A stretch of 64,000 nucleotides of DNA from Victivallales bacterium (GTDB lineage Bacteria; Verrucomicrobiota; Lentisphaeria; Oligosphaerales; Oligosphaeraceae). Made by a program: the position numbers and the translations under genes. The notes beneath the pieces are model-generated. The model saw only the letters and a program-made list of their open reading frames with translations, was not told where the DNA came from and did not search any database. The stretch spans positions 109,001 through 173,000 of the forward strand of contig JAFXUD010000047.1 in NCBI GenBank assembly GCA_017535315.1, read 5' to 3'. Below, piece after piece: positions 8,819 to 16,269 of the stretch (the first letter of the stretch is position 1; the number at the start of each line of letters is the position of its first letter).

Positions 8819-10201
8819 ATGCCACGATCCAAACACACCATCCTCATCATCGATGATGAGAAAAACACCAGGGACGGCCTCAAGCTTGCCCTGGAAGACA
8901 AATACAGAATACTACTGGCGGAAGATGCCATCAAAGGGCTGAAACTGTTGAACGAGAACCAGGTATCCATCGTGCTCACCGACCTGAGGATGCCTGGCAT
9001 GGATGGCATGGACTTCATTCGCCAAGTCATGGCGGGCCCCCAGAAGCCCCTCATCATCATGCTCACGGCATACGGTTCCATCCAGACCGCCATCGAGGCC
9101 ATGAAGCTCGGCGCATACGACTATGTCTCCAAACCCGTCGATCTGGACAACCTGGAGATGATGATAGAACGCGGTCTCGCAACCCTCGCTCCCCCGCAGG
9201 ACGACCAGGACAGCAAAAAGGCGGAAGTCCTCTCCAACATCGTCGCCGTCTCCGACAAGATGAAGAAACTGATGGAACTGGTCACACAGTCCGCAGATTC
9301 CACGGCAACCGTTCTTCTTCTCGGCGAATCAGGCACGGGCAAGGAGGTCATCGCGCATGCCCTGCACGCACTCTCCAACCGTGCGGACAAGCCGTTCACC
9401 GCCGTCCATTGTGCGTCCCTCAATCAAAACCTGCTGGAAAGCGAGCTGTTCGGGCATGAGAAGGGGGCCTTCACAGGCGCGACCTCACGCTTCATCGGGC
9501 GCTTCGAATCCGTCGAGGACGGCACACTCTTTCTGGATGAAATCGGTGAAATCAGCCTCCCTACCCAGGTCAAACTGTTGCGTGTCCTTGAAAACCGCAC
9601 CTTCGAGCGGGTGGGCGGCACCGAGCAGCTCAACATGCGTGCGCGCCTGGTTGCCGCCACCAACCGCGACATGGCGGCGATGGTCCGCGAGGGCACCTTC
9701 CGCGAAGACCTCTACTACAGGATGAACGTCGTCACCATTGAGATTCCCCCGCTTCGCGAACGCAAGGAGGATATCCCCGCCCTGCTCGATTTCTTCCTCA
9801 AGCGAAACCAGGACGCGAAGTCGCACCATATCGTCGGCTTCTCGCCCGAGGCCGTCAACCTTCTGACCGCCTACGACTGGCCAGGCAACGTGCGTGAACT
9901 CCGCAACTGTGTGGAGCGCATGACCGTCTTTGCGCGCGGCCAGGTGCTCACACTCGGCGATGTTCCCGCGGAAATCCGCCAAAGTATCGCCAAGCAATTC
10001 GAGCAGAGCAGACAGGATGCGCAAACACAAGAAGGCACTGCTTCGCAGCAGGACGAACCCCTGGATGTCAAATCCAACGAGAAGGCTCTTATCCTGAAGG
10101 CACTGGCCGAATGCAATGGCAACCGCTCTCATGCTGCAGAAAAACTGCAGATATCACGCAGGACCCTGCAGCGCAAGCTGAAGGAATATGGAATTCAATA
10201 G
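8819..10201 (+). CDS. NtrC-family sigma54-dependent response regulator
   Basis: The 460-residue regulator has three domains. The receiver (1-120) contains the acidic pocket DD12-13, phospho-acceptor Asp55 and Lys105. The AAA+ domain has Walker A GESGTGKE (169-176), the sigma54-contact loop GAFTGA (216-221) and Walker B GTLFLDEI. The Fis-type helix-turn-helix lies at the end ([20 protein letters not shown]). The GAFTGA loop is intact, so it should open sigma54 promoters when phosphorylated by the upstream kinase. One convincing sigma54 promoter in this window precedes the Hsp20 genes at 62242. No ribosome-binding site is obvious ahead of the ATG, which suggests coupling to the kinase gene. Confidence 0.95.
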   Translation: MPRSKHTILIIDDEKNTRDGLKLALEDKYRILLAEDAIKGLKLLNENQVSIVLTDLRMPGMDGMDFIRQVMAGPQKPLIIMLTAYGSIQTAIEAMKLGAYDYVSKPVDLDNLEMMIERGLATLAPPQDDQDSKKAEVLSNIVAVSDKMKKLMELVTQSADSTATVLLLGESGTGKEVIAHALHALSNRADKPFTAVHCASLNQNLLESELFGHEKGAFTGATSRFIGRFESVEDGTLFLDEIGEISLPTQVKLLRVLENRTFERVGGTEQLNMRARLVAATNRDMAAMVREGTFREDLYYRMNVVTIEIPPLRERKEDIPALLDFFLKRNQDAKSHHIVGFSPEAVNLLTAYDWPGNVRELRNCVERMTVFARGQVLTLGDVPAEIRQSIAKQFEQSRQDAQTQEGTASQQDEPLDVKSNEKALILKALAECNGNRSHAAEKLQISRRTLQRKLKEYGIQ

Positions 10202-11212
10202 ATGCGCCCCTCACTTTACACGCTTTTGCCCAATGGAAACGCCAAATGTCAGGCGTGCGCACACCAGTGCGTAATAAAGCCAGACGGGCATGGTTCTTGT
10301 GGCCAGCGCCGTTTCAACGGCACATCCTTCATCGTCCCAAGAGATGCCGTTTCAGGATTAGCCATTGACCCGATGGAGAAGAAGCCGCTCTACCACTTTC
10401 TGCCTGGCAAGGAAGTCTTGAGCTACGGTATGGTGGGATGCAGCCTTGCCTGTCCTTTCTGCCAGAACTGGGAGATATCTCAGGTCGGACGGGATGAACG
10501 TGCAGATGCTACAATGCGTGCCGTCACAGCAGAGGAGATGGTTGAACTGGCCGTCCAACGCAACGTTCCCGCCATCGCAGCAACCTACAACGAACCCATC
10601 ATCAGCGCCGAATGGACAGCCGACATCTTCGAACTGGCGCACAATAAAGGCATCCGCACCGTCCTCGTCTCCAACGGCTTCGCCTCCCCAGAAGCAGTCG
10701 CGCTTCTGGCTCCTCTGACCGATGCCGCCAACATCGACCTCAAGGCGGGCACTGACGATGGCTACCGCAAGCTGGGAGGCCACCTGCAACCCGTCCTTGA
10801 CACCATAGCCGAGCTTCATAGGCAGGGGGTGTGGCTTGAAGTCACCACGCTGGTCGTGCCAGGCTTCAACAACACACCCGAACACAACACGGCCATAGCC
10901 GAGTTCATCGCCAGCCTCTCGTGCGACATCCCATGGCACATCTCCGCCTATTTCAGCACCTACAAAATGCCATCGACACCTCAGTTCACTTCATTGATCG
11001 ACATTGAGGCCGCCGTGCAATGCGGCAACCAAGCAGGCCTCCACTACATCTACACGGGCAACCTGCGCCCGAACCTTTCGCATGCGGACACGCTCTGCCC
11101 CCACTGCGGCAAGAGGCTCATCCAGCGATTCAACTACACCCTCCAGGGGAACGCCATAAAAAACGGCAAATGTCCCGACTGCGGAGCCATTATAGCGGGA
11201 GTATTTGATTGA
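10202..11212 (+). CDS. amrS: AmmeMemoRadiSam system radical SAM enzyme
   Basis: The 336-residue protein contains the radical SAM cluster motif CSLACPFC (Cys80, Cys84, Cys87) and the N-terminal CxxC...C zinc-like pattern of the AmrS family (CQACAHQC). It also has the family hallmarks YHFLPG and YGMVGC. A zinc-ribbon-like tail (CPHCGKR...CPDCG) closes the protein. AmrS is the radical SAM member of the AmmeMemoRadiSam set; its partners AmrA and AmrB (Memo) are not in this window. The ATG follows the TAG stop of the NtrC gene without a gap, and the gene overlaps the start of ttcA, so it lies inside a tight operon. Confidence 0.9.
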   Translation: MRPSLYTLLPNGNAKCQACAHQCVIKPDGHGSCGQRRFNGTSFIVPRDAVSGLAIDPMEKKPLYHFLPGKEVLSYGMVGCSLACPFCQNWEISQVGRDERADATMRAVTAEEMVELAVQRNVPAIAATYNEPIISAEWTADIFELAHNKGIRTVLVSNGFASPEAVALLAPLTDAANIDLKAGTDDGYRKLGGHLQPVLDTIAELHRQGVWLEVTTLVVPGFNNTPEHNTAIAEFIASLSCDIPWHISAYFSTYKMPSTPQFTSLIDIEAAVQCGNQAGLHYIYTGNLRPNLSHADTLCPHCGKRLIQRFNYTLQGNAIKNGKCPDCGAIIAGVFD

Positions 11213-12012
11213 CTATGCTAGAGCCAAAGGAACTGCGCAAACACCCAATATTCAAGAAGCTGTGCAGTGAAGCCGCCAAAGCCGCCGCCAAATACGACAT
11301 GCTTCACGAGGGTGACCGTGTCCTTGTAGGCATCAGCGGCGGCGAGGACAGCCTGACCCTCATGCACGTTCTCGACCACCTGCGCCTCCGCGCCCCCTTC
11401 AAGTTTACACTCTGTGCCGTAACCGTCGATATGGACTTTGCCAGCTTCAAAGTGGAGCTGCTGCGCGACTACTGCCTCGCGCAGGGATGGGATTGGCGTT
11501 GTGTCACCCTCGCGGGTCAGGAGCTGCTCAAATCCAAACAGGCGGAGGAGCGTCCCTGCGCACTCTGCTCGCGCCTGCGGCGCGGTCAGATTCACGCCAT
11601 GGCTGACCAACTCGGTTGCAACGTCATTGCCCTCGGCCAGCAGTTGGACGACCTCTGCGCAAGCCTCCTGATGGCTCTTTTTCGCGGCGGCGGCCTGAAA
11701 ACGATGGGCCCCAATGTTCCCGCCGACGGCTCCACCAAACGGCTCATACGCCCTCTCTGCACCATCCGCAAAGCATTGATACACGAGCTAGCCCTGCTGA
11801 TGGAGTACCCCTCCATCCGCTCCTGCCCATATGAGGAGAAATTGAAGGAGGACGGCGACCGCGCCTACCTCGAAAATCTCCTCGCCCAGCTGGATGCCCA
11901 TTTCGGCGACGTGAAGGGTGCCATGCTCACCTCCATGAGCGACGTGCGCCTTGCTCACCTCCTTGATACGCGCTACCTCTCTGGCACCGAAACCGACGCA
12001 GGTAAGCTGTGA
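11209..12012 (+). CDS. ttcA: tRNA 2-thiocytidine synthetase-like PP-loop protein
   Basis: A 267-residue PP-loop ATPase. The PP-loop SGGEDS is at 43-48. A CxxC pair is at Cys117 and Cys120 (RPCALCSRLRRG) and a third cysteine is at 206 (RSCPYEE), as expected for the iron-sulfur-dependent TtcA family, which thiolates cytidine 32 of tRNA. The block ALGQQLDD matches the ALGHHRDD of TtcA but lacks the histidine pair, so a related specificity is possible. The reading frame opens with TTG at 11209 overlapping the amrS stop; an in-frame ATG at 11215 is the alternative start. GGGAG at about 11198 fits TTG better by spacing. Confidence 0.8.
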   Translation: MTMLEPKELRKHPIFKKLCSEAAKAAAKYDMLHEGDRVLVGISGGEDSLTLMHVLDHLRLRAPFKFTLCAVTVDMDFASFKVELLRDYCLAQGWDWRCVTLAGQELLKSKQAEERPCALCSRLRRGQIHAMADQLGCNVIALGQQLDDLCASLLMALFRGGGLKTMGPNVPADGSTKRLIRPLCTIRKALIHELALLMEYPSIRSCPYEEKLKEDGDRAYLENLLAQLDAHFGDVKGAMLTSMSDVRLAHLLDTRYLSGTETDAGKL

Positions 12013-12040
12013 AGGACCATTTATCGGCACGAATCTTCTT

Positions 12041-13615
12041 ATGTCTTCTCCAACCACACAGCTTTATGGACTGACCGTTCTGGAAAAATGCGGACGCGGA
12101 GCCTTTGGCGAGGTCTTTTATTGTCAGGAAGCCACTGGAAAGAAAGTTGCGCTGAAAGTCGTTTCCAAGATGGCAATCGGGACAAGCTGGGAACGGGAAC
12201 TGAGAGGTATCACCAATTACCGTCGCCTTCTGGAAAACACGCCTGGCCTCCTGCAAATCTACTACGTCGGCGAAGATAACGACTCCTTCTTCTACACCAT
12301 GGAGCCAGCCGACGCCGTTTCTGGTCAAGACCACTACTGTCCCGACACACTGGCGGTGCGCCTGGAGCATGGCCCTTTGCTTCAAGAAGAGGTCATACCG
12401 ACTCTGCGCGCTATCCTGGAGGCCATAGCCGCCCTGCACACTGCTGGCTTCGCGCACCGCGACATCAAGCCAGACAACATCCTTTTCGTCAATGGTGCTC
12501 CCAAGCTGGCCGACCTGGGATTGCTCTCAACTCTATCCGCCACCGCCACCCAACTTGCAGGCACGCTCGATTTCCTGCCACCCGAGACAATCAGCGGAGA
12601 GACATCCACCACCAGCCGCGAGACCAGCCAGCAAAATGACCTCTACGCCTTCGGCAAGCTTATCTACTGCTGCATAACGGGCAACCCCGCCAGCGCCTTC
12701 CCTTCCATGCCGCCAGAGATGCCGCTGACGCAGTTCAACAAGCACTTCTGTCGGCTGGCGTTGCATCTGTGCGACAAGGAGCCGACATGTCGTTTGCGCC
12801 ATGTAGCCGCAGTCAAAAAGGAGTTCGAACGCACCGTCCGCCTCTGCAACAATGGCGAGAACCTGAAGGATGCCCTGCGTTATCACGTTCTTCACCTTGG
12901 GCGCAGCCTCCGTTCCCTCGCTGTGCGCAACGCCCGCCGTTGGCAAAAGCACCCGATCGGACTTTCCATTGCAACCGCTGTCGTTCTGGCTATCGGCATA
13001 GCAGTTGGCATCCTCACAACCCGCCCCGACACGGAAGCGGAAAGGATTGCTAAGGTAATTGACACCGAAAAAAAACGGCAGGAAACAGCCTCGTCGTCCC
13101 ACCGCACATTCACCTTCTACAAAGGCCGATACACCCTCAGCATCCCCGTCACGTGGCAGGCCTTTGACCATGACACGCTGCTGAAGAGCATGGGTGCCCT
13201 TCGCAATCAATACAAAACCGTCTATGGTGCTTTCATCCCCGACCACCCCGAAGGCGAAACACCCAACTCCATCTTCATGGCCATGGTTTTCCCGATGACC
13301 AAAAAGCAAATCGAGACTCTGAAAGCCGAGGGCGAGGCCAAGCTGGTCGGCACCCTCCAGGAGCATCTCCCAGCCAACCTGGAGTTCGTGTGCATCAGGC
13401 ATTTCTTCAACCCGCGCAAGCAGCTGGACACGGTTCTCTACACAGCGCTGGAACATCCCGACCGAGGGGTAATGGTCTTCATCTACCCCATGGAAGACCA
13501 CTGTATGGCTCTGCTGATGTCCATCCCCGACCCCTTCTTTTCCAGAGATTCCCCTAAGTTCGGTGCCCTGCTCGACTCCCTCACGGTCAACAACCCTGGT
13601 AAAAAAAGCGACTAG
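12041..13615 (+). CDS. Transmembrane Ser/Thr protein kinase
   Basis: A eukaryote-like kinase of 524 residues, common in PVC bacteria. The glycine loop is CGRGAFGEV (17-25), the ATP lysine is Lys39, the catalytic loop is HRDIKPDN (139-146), and the magnesium motif is DLG (158-160) instead of DFG. One membrane helix (about 306-326) separates it from an outer domain of about 190 residues. That outer domain is homologous to the one in the minus-strand protein at 14782-15468 (shared FTFYxxRYTLxIP and a later P-x-E-D-H pattern). The frame is open upstream to 11951 inside ttcA, but ATG 12041 begins the kinase fold directly and lies after the ttcA stop. Its TAG stop is the first unit of a CTAG repeat array. 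Confidence 0.88.
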   Translation: MSSPTTQLYGLTVLEKCGRGAFGEVFYCQEATGKKVALKVVSKMAIGTSWERELRGITNYRRLLENTPGLLQIYYVGEDNDSFFYTMEPADAVSGQDHYCPDTLAVRLEHGPLLQEEVIPTLRAILEAIAALHTAGFAHRDIKPDNILFVNGAPKLADLGLLSTLSATATQLAGTLDFLPPETISGETSTTSRETSQQNDLYAFGKLIYCCITGNPASAFPSMPPEMPLTQFNKHFCRLALHLCDKEPTCRLRHVAAVKKEFERTVRLCNNGENLKDALRYHVLHLGRSLRSLAVRNARRWQKHPIGLSIATAVVLAIGIAVGILTTRPDTEAERIAKVIDTEKKRQETASSSHRTFTFYKGRYTLSIPVTWQAFDHDTLLKSMGALRNQYKTVYGAFIPDHPEGETPNSIFMAMVFPMTKKQIETLKAEGEAKLVGTLQEHLPANLEFVCIRHFFNPRKQLDTVLYTALEHPDRGVMVFIYPMEDHCMALLMSIPDPFFSRDSPKFGALLDSLTVNNPGKKSD

Positions 13616-13679
13616 ATATTCTAGATATTCTAGATATTCTAGATATTCTAGATATTCTAGATATTCTAGATATTCTAGA
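13612..13679. repeat. CTAGATATT 9-bp tandem repeat
   Basis: Seven perfect copies of CTAGATATT (13612-13674) and a partial eighth begin in the TAG stop codon of the protein kinase. The unit differs from that at 6239 (CTAGACAAT) at two positions. CTAG is usually a rare tetranucleotide in bacteria, so eight in 68 bases is striking. Confidence 0.95.
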
Positions 13680-13787
13680 AAAATCGCGTTGCCCTTGTAA
13701 GATTTCTTCATCGGTGCGGTAGTAAGGTTGTTGAAAGGACAAAACATTCCCTCCATCACCACAGTCCACCTCACAACAGAGATAGCC

Positions 13788-14390
13788 ATGGCATTCACCA
13801 CTAAAAAATCACTTCTAGCGCGAGTGCGCGCAGGAGACGAGGTTTCCTGGCGCGAGTTCTATTCCACCTACCGTCCCTTGATCATCCTCTGCGGCAGGGA
13901 TTGCGGCTTGACCTCCGACGAATGCGACGAATTGGTGCAGCAGGTGATGTGCGAAATCTTCCAGAAAAAGATACTGTTCAAATACAATCTTGACGAAGTT
14001 CCTGAAGACCTCAACTTCAAGTACGACCCGTCGCGTGGACGTTTCCGATACTTTCTGAAGGGCATCATCCGCAACCAGGCATTGAAGCTCTACCACAAGC
14101 GCCGCGAGCACGTCGCTATAGATGAAATTCCTGAGCCGACGAGCGACGAAGCTTTTGACGCCCATTGGGACATTGAATGGCGCAGGCATCTCTTTACTCA
14201 GGCCATGCAGGAGCTACGAAGCCATGTGCGGGCGGAAACCTTCGCTGCCTTCGAGATGTACGCCATCCAGGACCGTCCCGTCAAGGAGGTCGCGGATTTT
14301 CTGAACCTGTCGGTCGATTCCGTCTATGTCGCCAAGAACCGCTGCATAGCTAACATGAGAACCATCATCGAGAAGCTGGAGAAGAAATGA
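13788..14390 (+). CDS. ECF-like RNA polymerase sigma factor
   Basis: A 200-residue sigma70-family factor. Region 2 is near the N-terminus (SWREFYSTYRPLI, then DECDELVQQVMCEIF), and region 4 carries the helix-turn-helix VKEVADFLNLSVDSVYVAKNR close to the end. A spacer of about 90 residues between them is longer than in classical ECF factors but usual in Planctomycete/Lentisphaera-type factors. The frame is open to 13728, but ATG 13788 starts right before the conserved region and is preferred. The next small gene overlaps its stop by four bases (ATGA), the usual arrangement for a factor and its anti-sigma partner. The kinase upstream may act on the same pathway (inference). Confidence 0.85.
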   Translation: MAFTTKKSLLARVRAGDEVSWREFYSTYRPLIILCGRDCGLTSDECDELVQQVMCEIFQKKILFKYNLDEVPEDLNFKYDPSRGRFRYFLKGIIRNQALKLYHKRREHVAIDEIPEPTSDEAFDAHWDIEWRRHLFTQAMQELRSHVRAETFAAFEMYAIQDRPVKEVADFLNLSVDSVYVAKNRCIANMRTIIEKLEKK

Positions 14391-14602
14391 GTACCGTGAA
14401 ACACTATACGAAGGAAGAACTAGAACTGTATCGCAGCAAGGAGATGCCGTTCATCTCGCGCATGAAATGCACCGACCACCTCAAGCAGTGCGTCGAATGC
14501 GCCAGCCTCCTGAAGGAACTGGAAACAGAGGACGCCTTTGTCGCCGAACTGCGAGAAAGTATCAAGCTGTTTGACGAGCTCTCCCAAAGCAGCGGGGAAT
14601 GA
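14387..14602 (+). CDS. Small zinc-finger protein, putative anti-sigma factor
   Basis: This 71-residue soluble protein contains His-x3-Cys-x2-Cys in CTDHLKQCVECASLL, the zinc-binding anti-sigma (ZAS) signature. It overlaps the sigma factor stop codon by four bases, so the two are translationally coupled. It has no membrane segment, unlike many anti-sigma factors, and would act in the cytoplasm. Assignment as the cognate anti-sigma factor rests on this motif and position. A family-C palindromic repeat starts six bases after its stop. Confidence 0.7.
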   Translation: MSTVKHYTKEELELYRSKEMPFISRMKCTDHLKQCVECASLLKELETEDAFVAELRESIKLFDELSQSSGE

Positions 14603-14607
14603 GTTTC

Positions 14608-14769
14608 CATGGAGGTAATTTCAAAACTAGCGCGAAATGCACAATGGGATGGGCGCAGTGGCTTAAGCAACGGCTCAAAGCCGCACTTTCATACGACGAG
14701 AGGCATTGCCAACGCCAAAGTATTCATGTCAACGCGCATCTCAATGATAGTTTTGAAATTATCTCCATG
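14608..14769. repeat. Family C repeat, long form with 22-bp terminal inverted repeats
   Basis: Positions 14608-14629 and 14748-14769 are inverted copies of each other over 22 bases with one mismatch (core GGTAATTTCAAAACTA). The first arm continues into the GCGCGAAATGC loop sequence seen in the short copies, then 110 bases of unrelated DNA separate it from the second arm. Short forms of the same element are at 18825 and 42355. Confidence 0.85.
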
Positions 14770-14781
14770 CAGTACGCTACC

Positions 14782-15468
14782 TTATGGAACCGTTTCACGG
14801 TATTTCTGCGATGCAATGATTTCAACGATATATGGCGCGTCCTTGGTCCGCTGTTCCCAGTCCTTGGCGAAAATCGAGGTGAAAACAAGCGTGTGGTCCT
14901 CATGTGGGAAAATATCCATTCCCAAGGGCAAAAGTTCCTCGCTGCGGCTGTCGGCAACAAGCATGATGTAATCCAGCTCCAGGTCCGAGTATTTCTCATA
15001 GTGCCAGAAAATCTGCTTGCTGTCATCCCCTAAAAGACAGTATCGCCGTAACAACCCTATCACCGTCTCCTTGTCGGAGACGCCCATCAGTTCCTTAGTC
15101 GTCAAGGGAATGACCTGCACCAAAAGCCAGGTCTTGCTGTTCCCCTTTGGACGCAGGAAGCCCTCCGTACCAGGTGGAACCTCAAACACCTTGAAGTTCT
15201 CCTTCTGGCAGACCTCCCAACTGCCAGGTATCTCCAACGTATAGCGTTCGCCATAGAAAGTGAATGGGTGCGTCATGTCCTCCATTTCGCTCCCTATTAT
15301 CTCTTCGGGAAGTTCTTTCGGTTTCCGCCACACAAAGAGCGCAGCCAACACCCCCACGAGAAGCGCCAGAAATACGATCACCTTCTGTCGCACACCACCA
15401 TGCTTGCAAGTACGCTTTTGTTCTGTCATACTACCTTGCACAAAATCCGAACTCTCATTAGCTTCCAT
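14782..15468 (-). CDS. Membrane-anchored stand-alone kinase ectodomain homologue
   Basis: The 228-residue protein has a short cytoplasmic start, one membrane helix at about 31-48 (VIVFLALLVGVLAALFVW) and an outer domain. That domain shares its layout with the outer part of the Ser/Thr kinase at 12041-13615: FTFYGERYTLEIPGSWEV against FTFYKGRYTLSIPVTWQA, and PHEDHTLVF against PMEDHCMAL. It has no kinase domain. It may bind the same ligand or compete with the kinase (inference). It is encoded convergently to the sigma factor operon, and its 3' end abuts the family C repeat. ATG 15468 is used; a second in-frame ATG is at residue 14. Confidence 0.7.
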   Translation of the reverse strand: MEANESSDFVQGSMTEQKRTCKHGGVRQKVIVFLALLVGVLAALFVWRKPKELPEEIIGSEMEDMTHPFTFYGERYTLEIPGSWEVCQKENFKVFEVPPGTEGFLRPKGNSKTWLLVQVIPLTTKELMGVSDKETVIGLLRRYCLLGDDSKQIFWHYEKYSDLELDYIMLVADSRSEELLPLGMDIFPHEDHTLVFTSIFAKDWEQRTKDAPYIVEIIASQKYRETVP

Positions 15469-15975
15469 CTAAACTGCAACAACGCCATTCCTACAAGCGA
15501 CGGGGGGCTTCGCCCCCCGAACCCCCTGCAACTATAACACGCCTTTGAGGAAGCCGCCAAAGACCATAGAAAGTTTCTGTTTATAATACAACTCCAACGA
15601 TGTTTTGTCAACTTTTCAAGCTGGAAAAGGAAGGCCTGCTTTGCAACAGTCGAGGGTGTAACGACGACGTCTCGTCGTCGAAAAAACATGCCCAACAACA
15701 TTGTAAATACAACACCTCCAACAAGGCATTCCACGCTTGCACAAGCACGGTACCGTGTTTCTTTTGTTGCACCACTCGGCGGTTGCGCAGCATAACGACG
15801 ACGAGCCGTTGTCTTTTCCACCTCGCCGCAAGTCATTAATGATTGCCCATCAAAGAAAGAAGATTTGCCAACGAATAATCCCAAACTAATTTGCAAAATT
15901 CCCAGACGGCATTATAGTTTTTCATAACGTTGGTTGATTGGGTGTTACCTCCACTTCCAGCGTGTTTCAACATAA
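15469..15975. other. Intergenic region with GC-rich and ACGACGAC hairpins
   Basis: No convincing gene is present. The stretch holds a perfect GC hairpin (about 15502-15518, G6-C-TT-CG-C6), an 8-bp perfect hairpin at 15662-15680 made of CGACGACG units, and at 15795-15809 the 15-mer ACGACGACGAGCCGT that recurs exactly at 47893-47907. Neither hairpin is followed by a T run on the strand where it would need one, so they are not classical terminators. Confidence 0.6.
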
Positions 15976-16003
15976 CTGAAAATACCATTCGGTCGAGAAT
16001 ACT
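15976..16003 (+). promoter_or_regulatory. Putative sigma70 promoter of the structured RNA
   Basis: CTGAAA (15976-15981), a 16-base spacer and AATACT (15998-16003) match the -35 and -10 consensus at four of six positions each. The predicted start near 16010 falls just before the first stem of the candidate RNA. Confidence 0.35.
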
Positions 16004-16009
16004 GGATTG

Positions 16010-16175
16010 ATAAAACTTGCAATCTTTACCTGCCCAGGATTCGAAAACCGTACGCGCCAGGTGCTTTGTGTCCCCATAAGGTCCAATGTGCCTGGAGTCT
16101 TGGCGTGCTTTGTTTTCGATGGGCAGTGGGCTTGCAAGTGCCTTTCAATCCTCGAACTCAAGGCACGCTTTTTTT
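16010..16175 (+). ncRNA. Candidate structured RNA of about 165 nt (6S-like rod shape)
   Basis: The segment folds on itself as a long rod. CTTGCAA (16016-16022) pairs with TTGCAAG (16132-16138), CTGCCCA with TGGGCAG, CGAAAAC with GTTTTCG, and CCAGGTGCTTTG with CAATGTGCCTGG, in nested order with small bubbles. An intrinsic terminator follows: GTGCCTT (16138-16144) pairs with AAGGCAC (16160-16166), then seven T to 16175. A weak promoter lies at the right distance upstream and no reading frame explains the pairing. Length and shape resemble 6S RNA, but I do not recognise conserved 6S sequence, so the family is left open. Confidence 0.55.
16138..16175 (+). terminator. Intrinsic terminator of the candidate RNA
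   Basis: The 7-bp stem GTGCCTT/AAGGCAC with a 15-base loop is followed by GC and seven consecutive T (16169-16175). Confidence 0.65.
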
Positions 16176-16269
16176 GTGCCCGCTCGTGTAAGATTCTCAC
16201 CGTGAGAAATAGTAAGAGGTAGTGTTAAGAAAGCAAAAAATAAACAATTCTAAACAAAGGAAAAGTTTT

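Noticed and set aside
13612..13679. CTAG repeat as CRISPR or telomere-like array
   Set aside because: The unit is only 9 bp, without spacers; it is a short tandem repeat.
13533..13801. Minus-strand peptide with repeated Tyr-Leu-Glu units
   Set aside because: It arises only because the 9-bp CTAG repeat is read in frame; no gene signals surround it.
15662..15680. Perfect CGACGACG hairpin as a terminator
   Set aside because: It is followed by six A on the plus strand, which puts the T run on the wrong side for either direction.
15426..15896. 156-codon minus-strand frame upstream of the stand-alone ectodomain gene
   Set aside because: It runs through the GC hairpin and the ACGACGAC repeats, and its translation is of low complexity without a domain.
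16010..16175. SRP (4.5S) RNA or tmRNA for the structured segment
   Set aside because: The conserved SRP apical loop sequence is absent and the segment is too short and lacks the tRNA-like ends of tmRNA.
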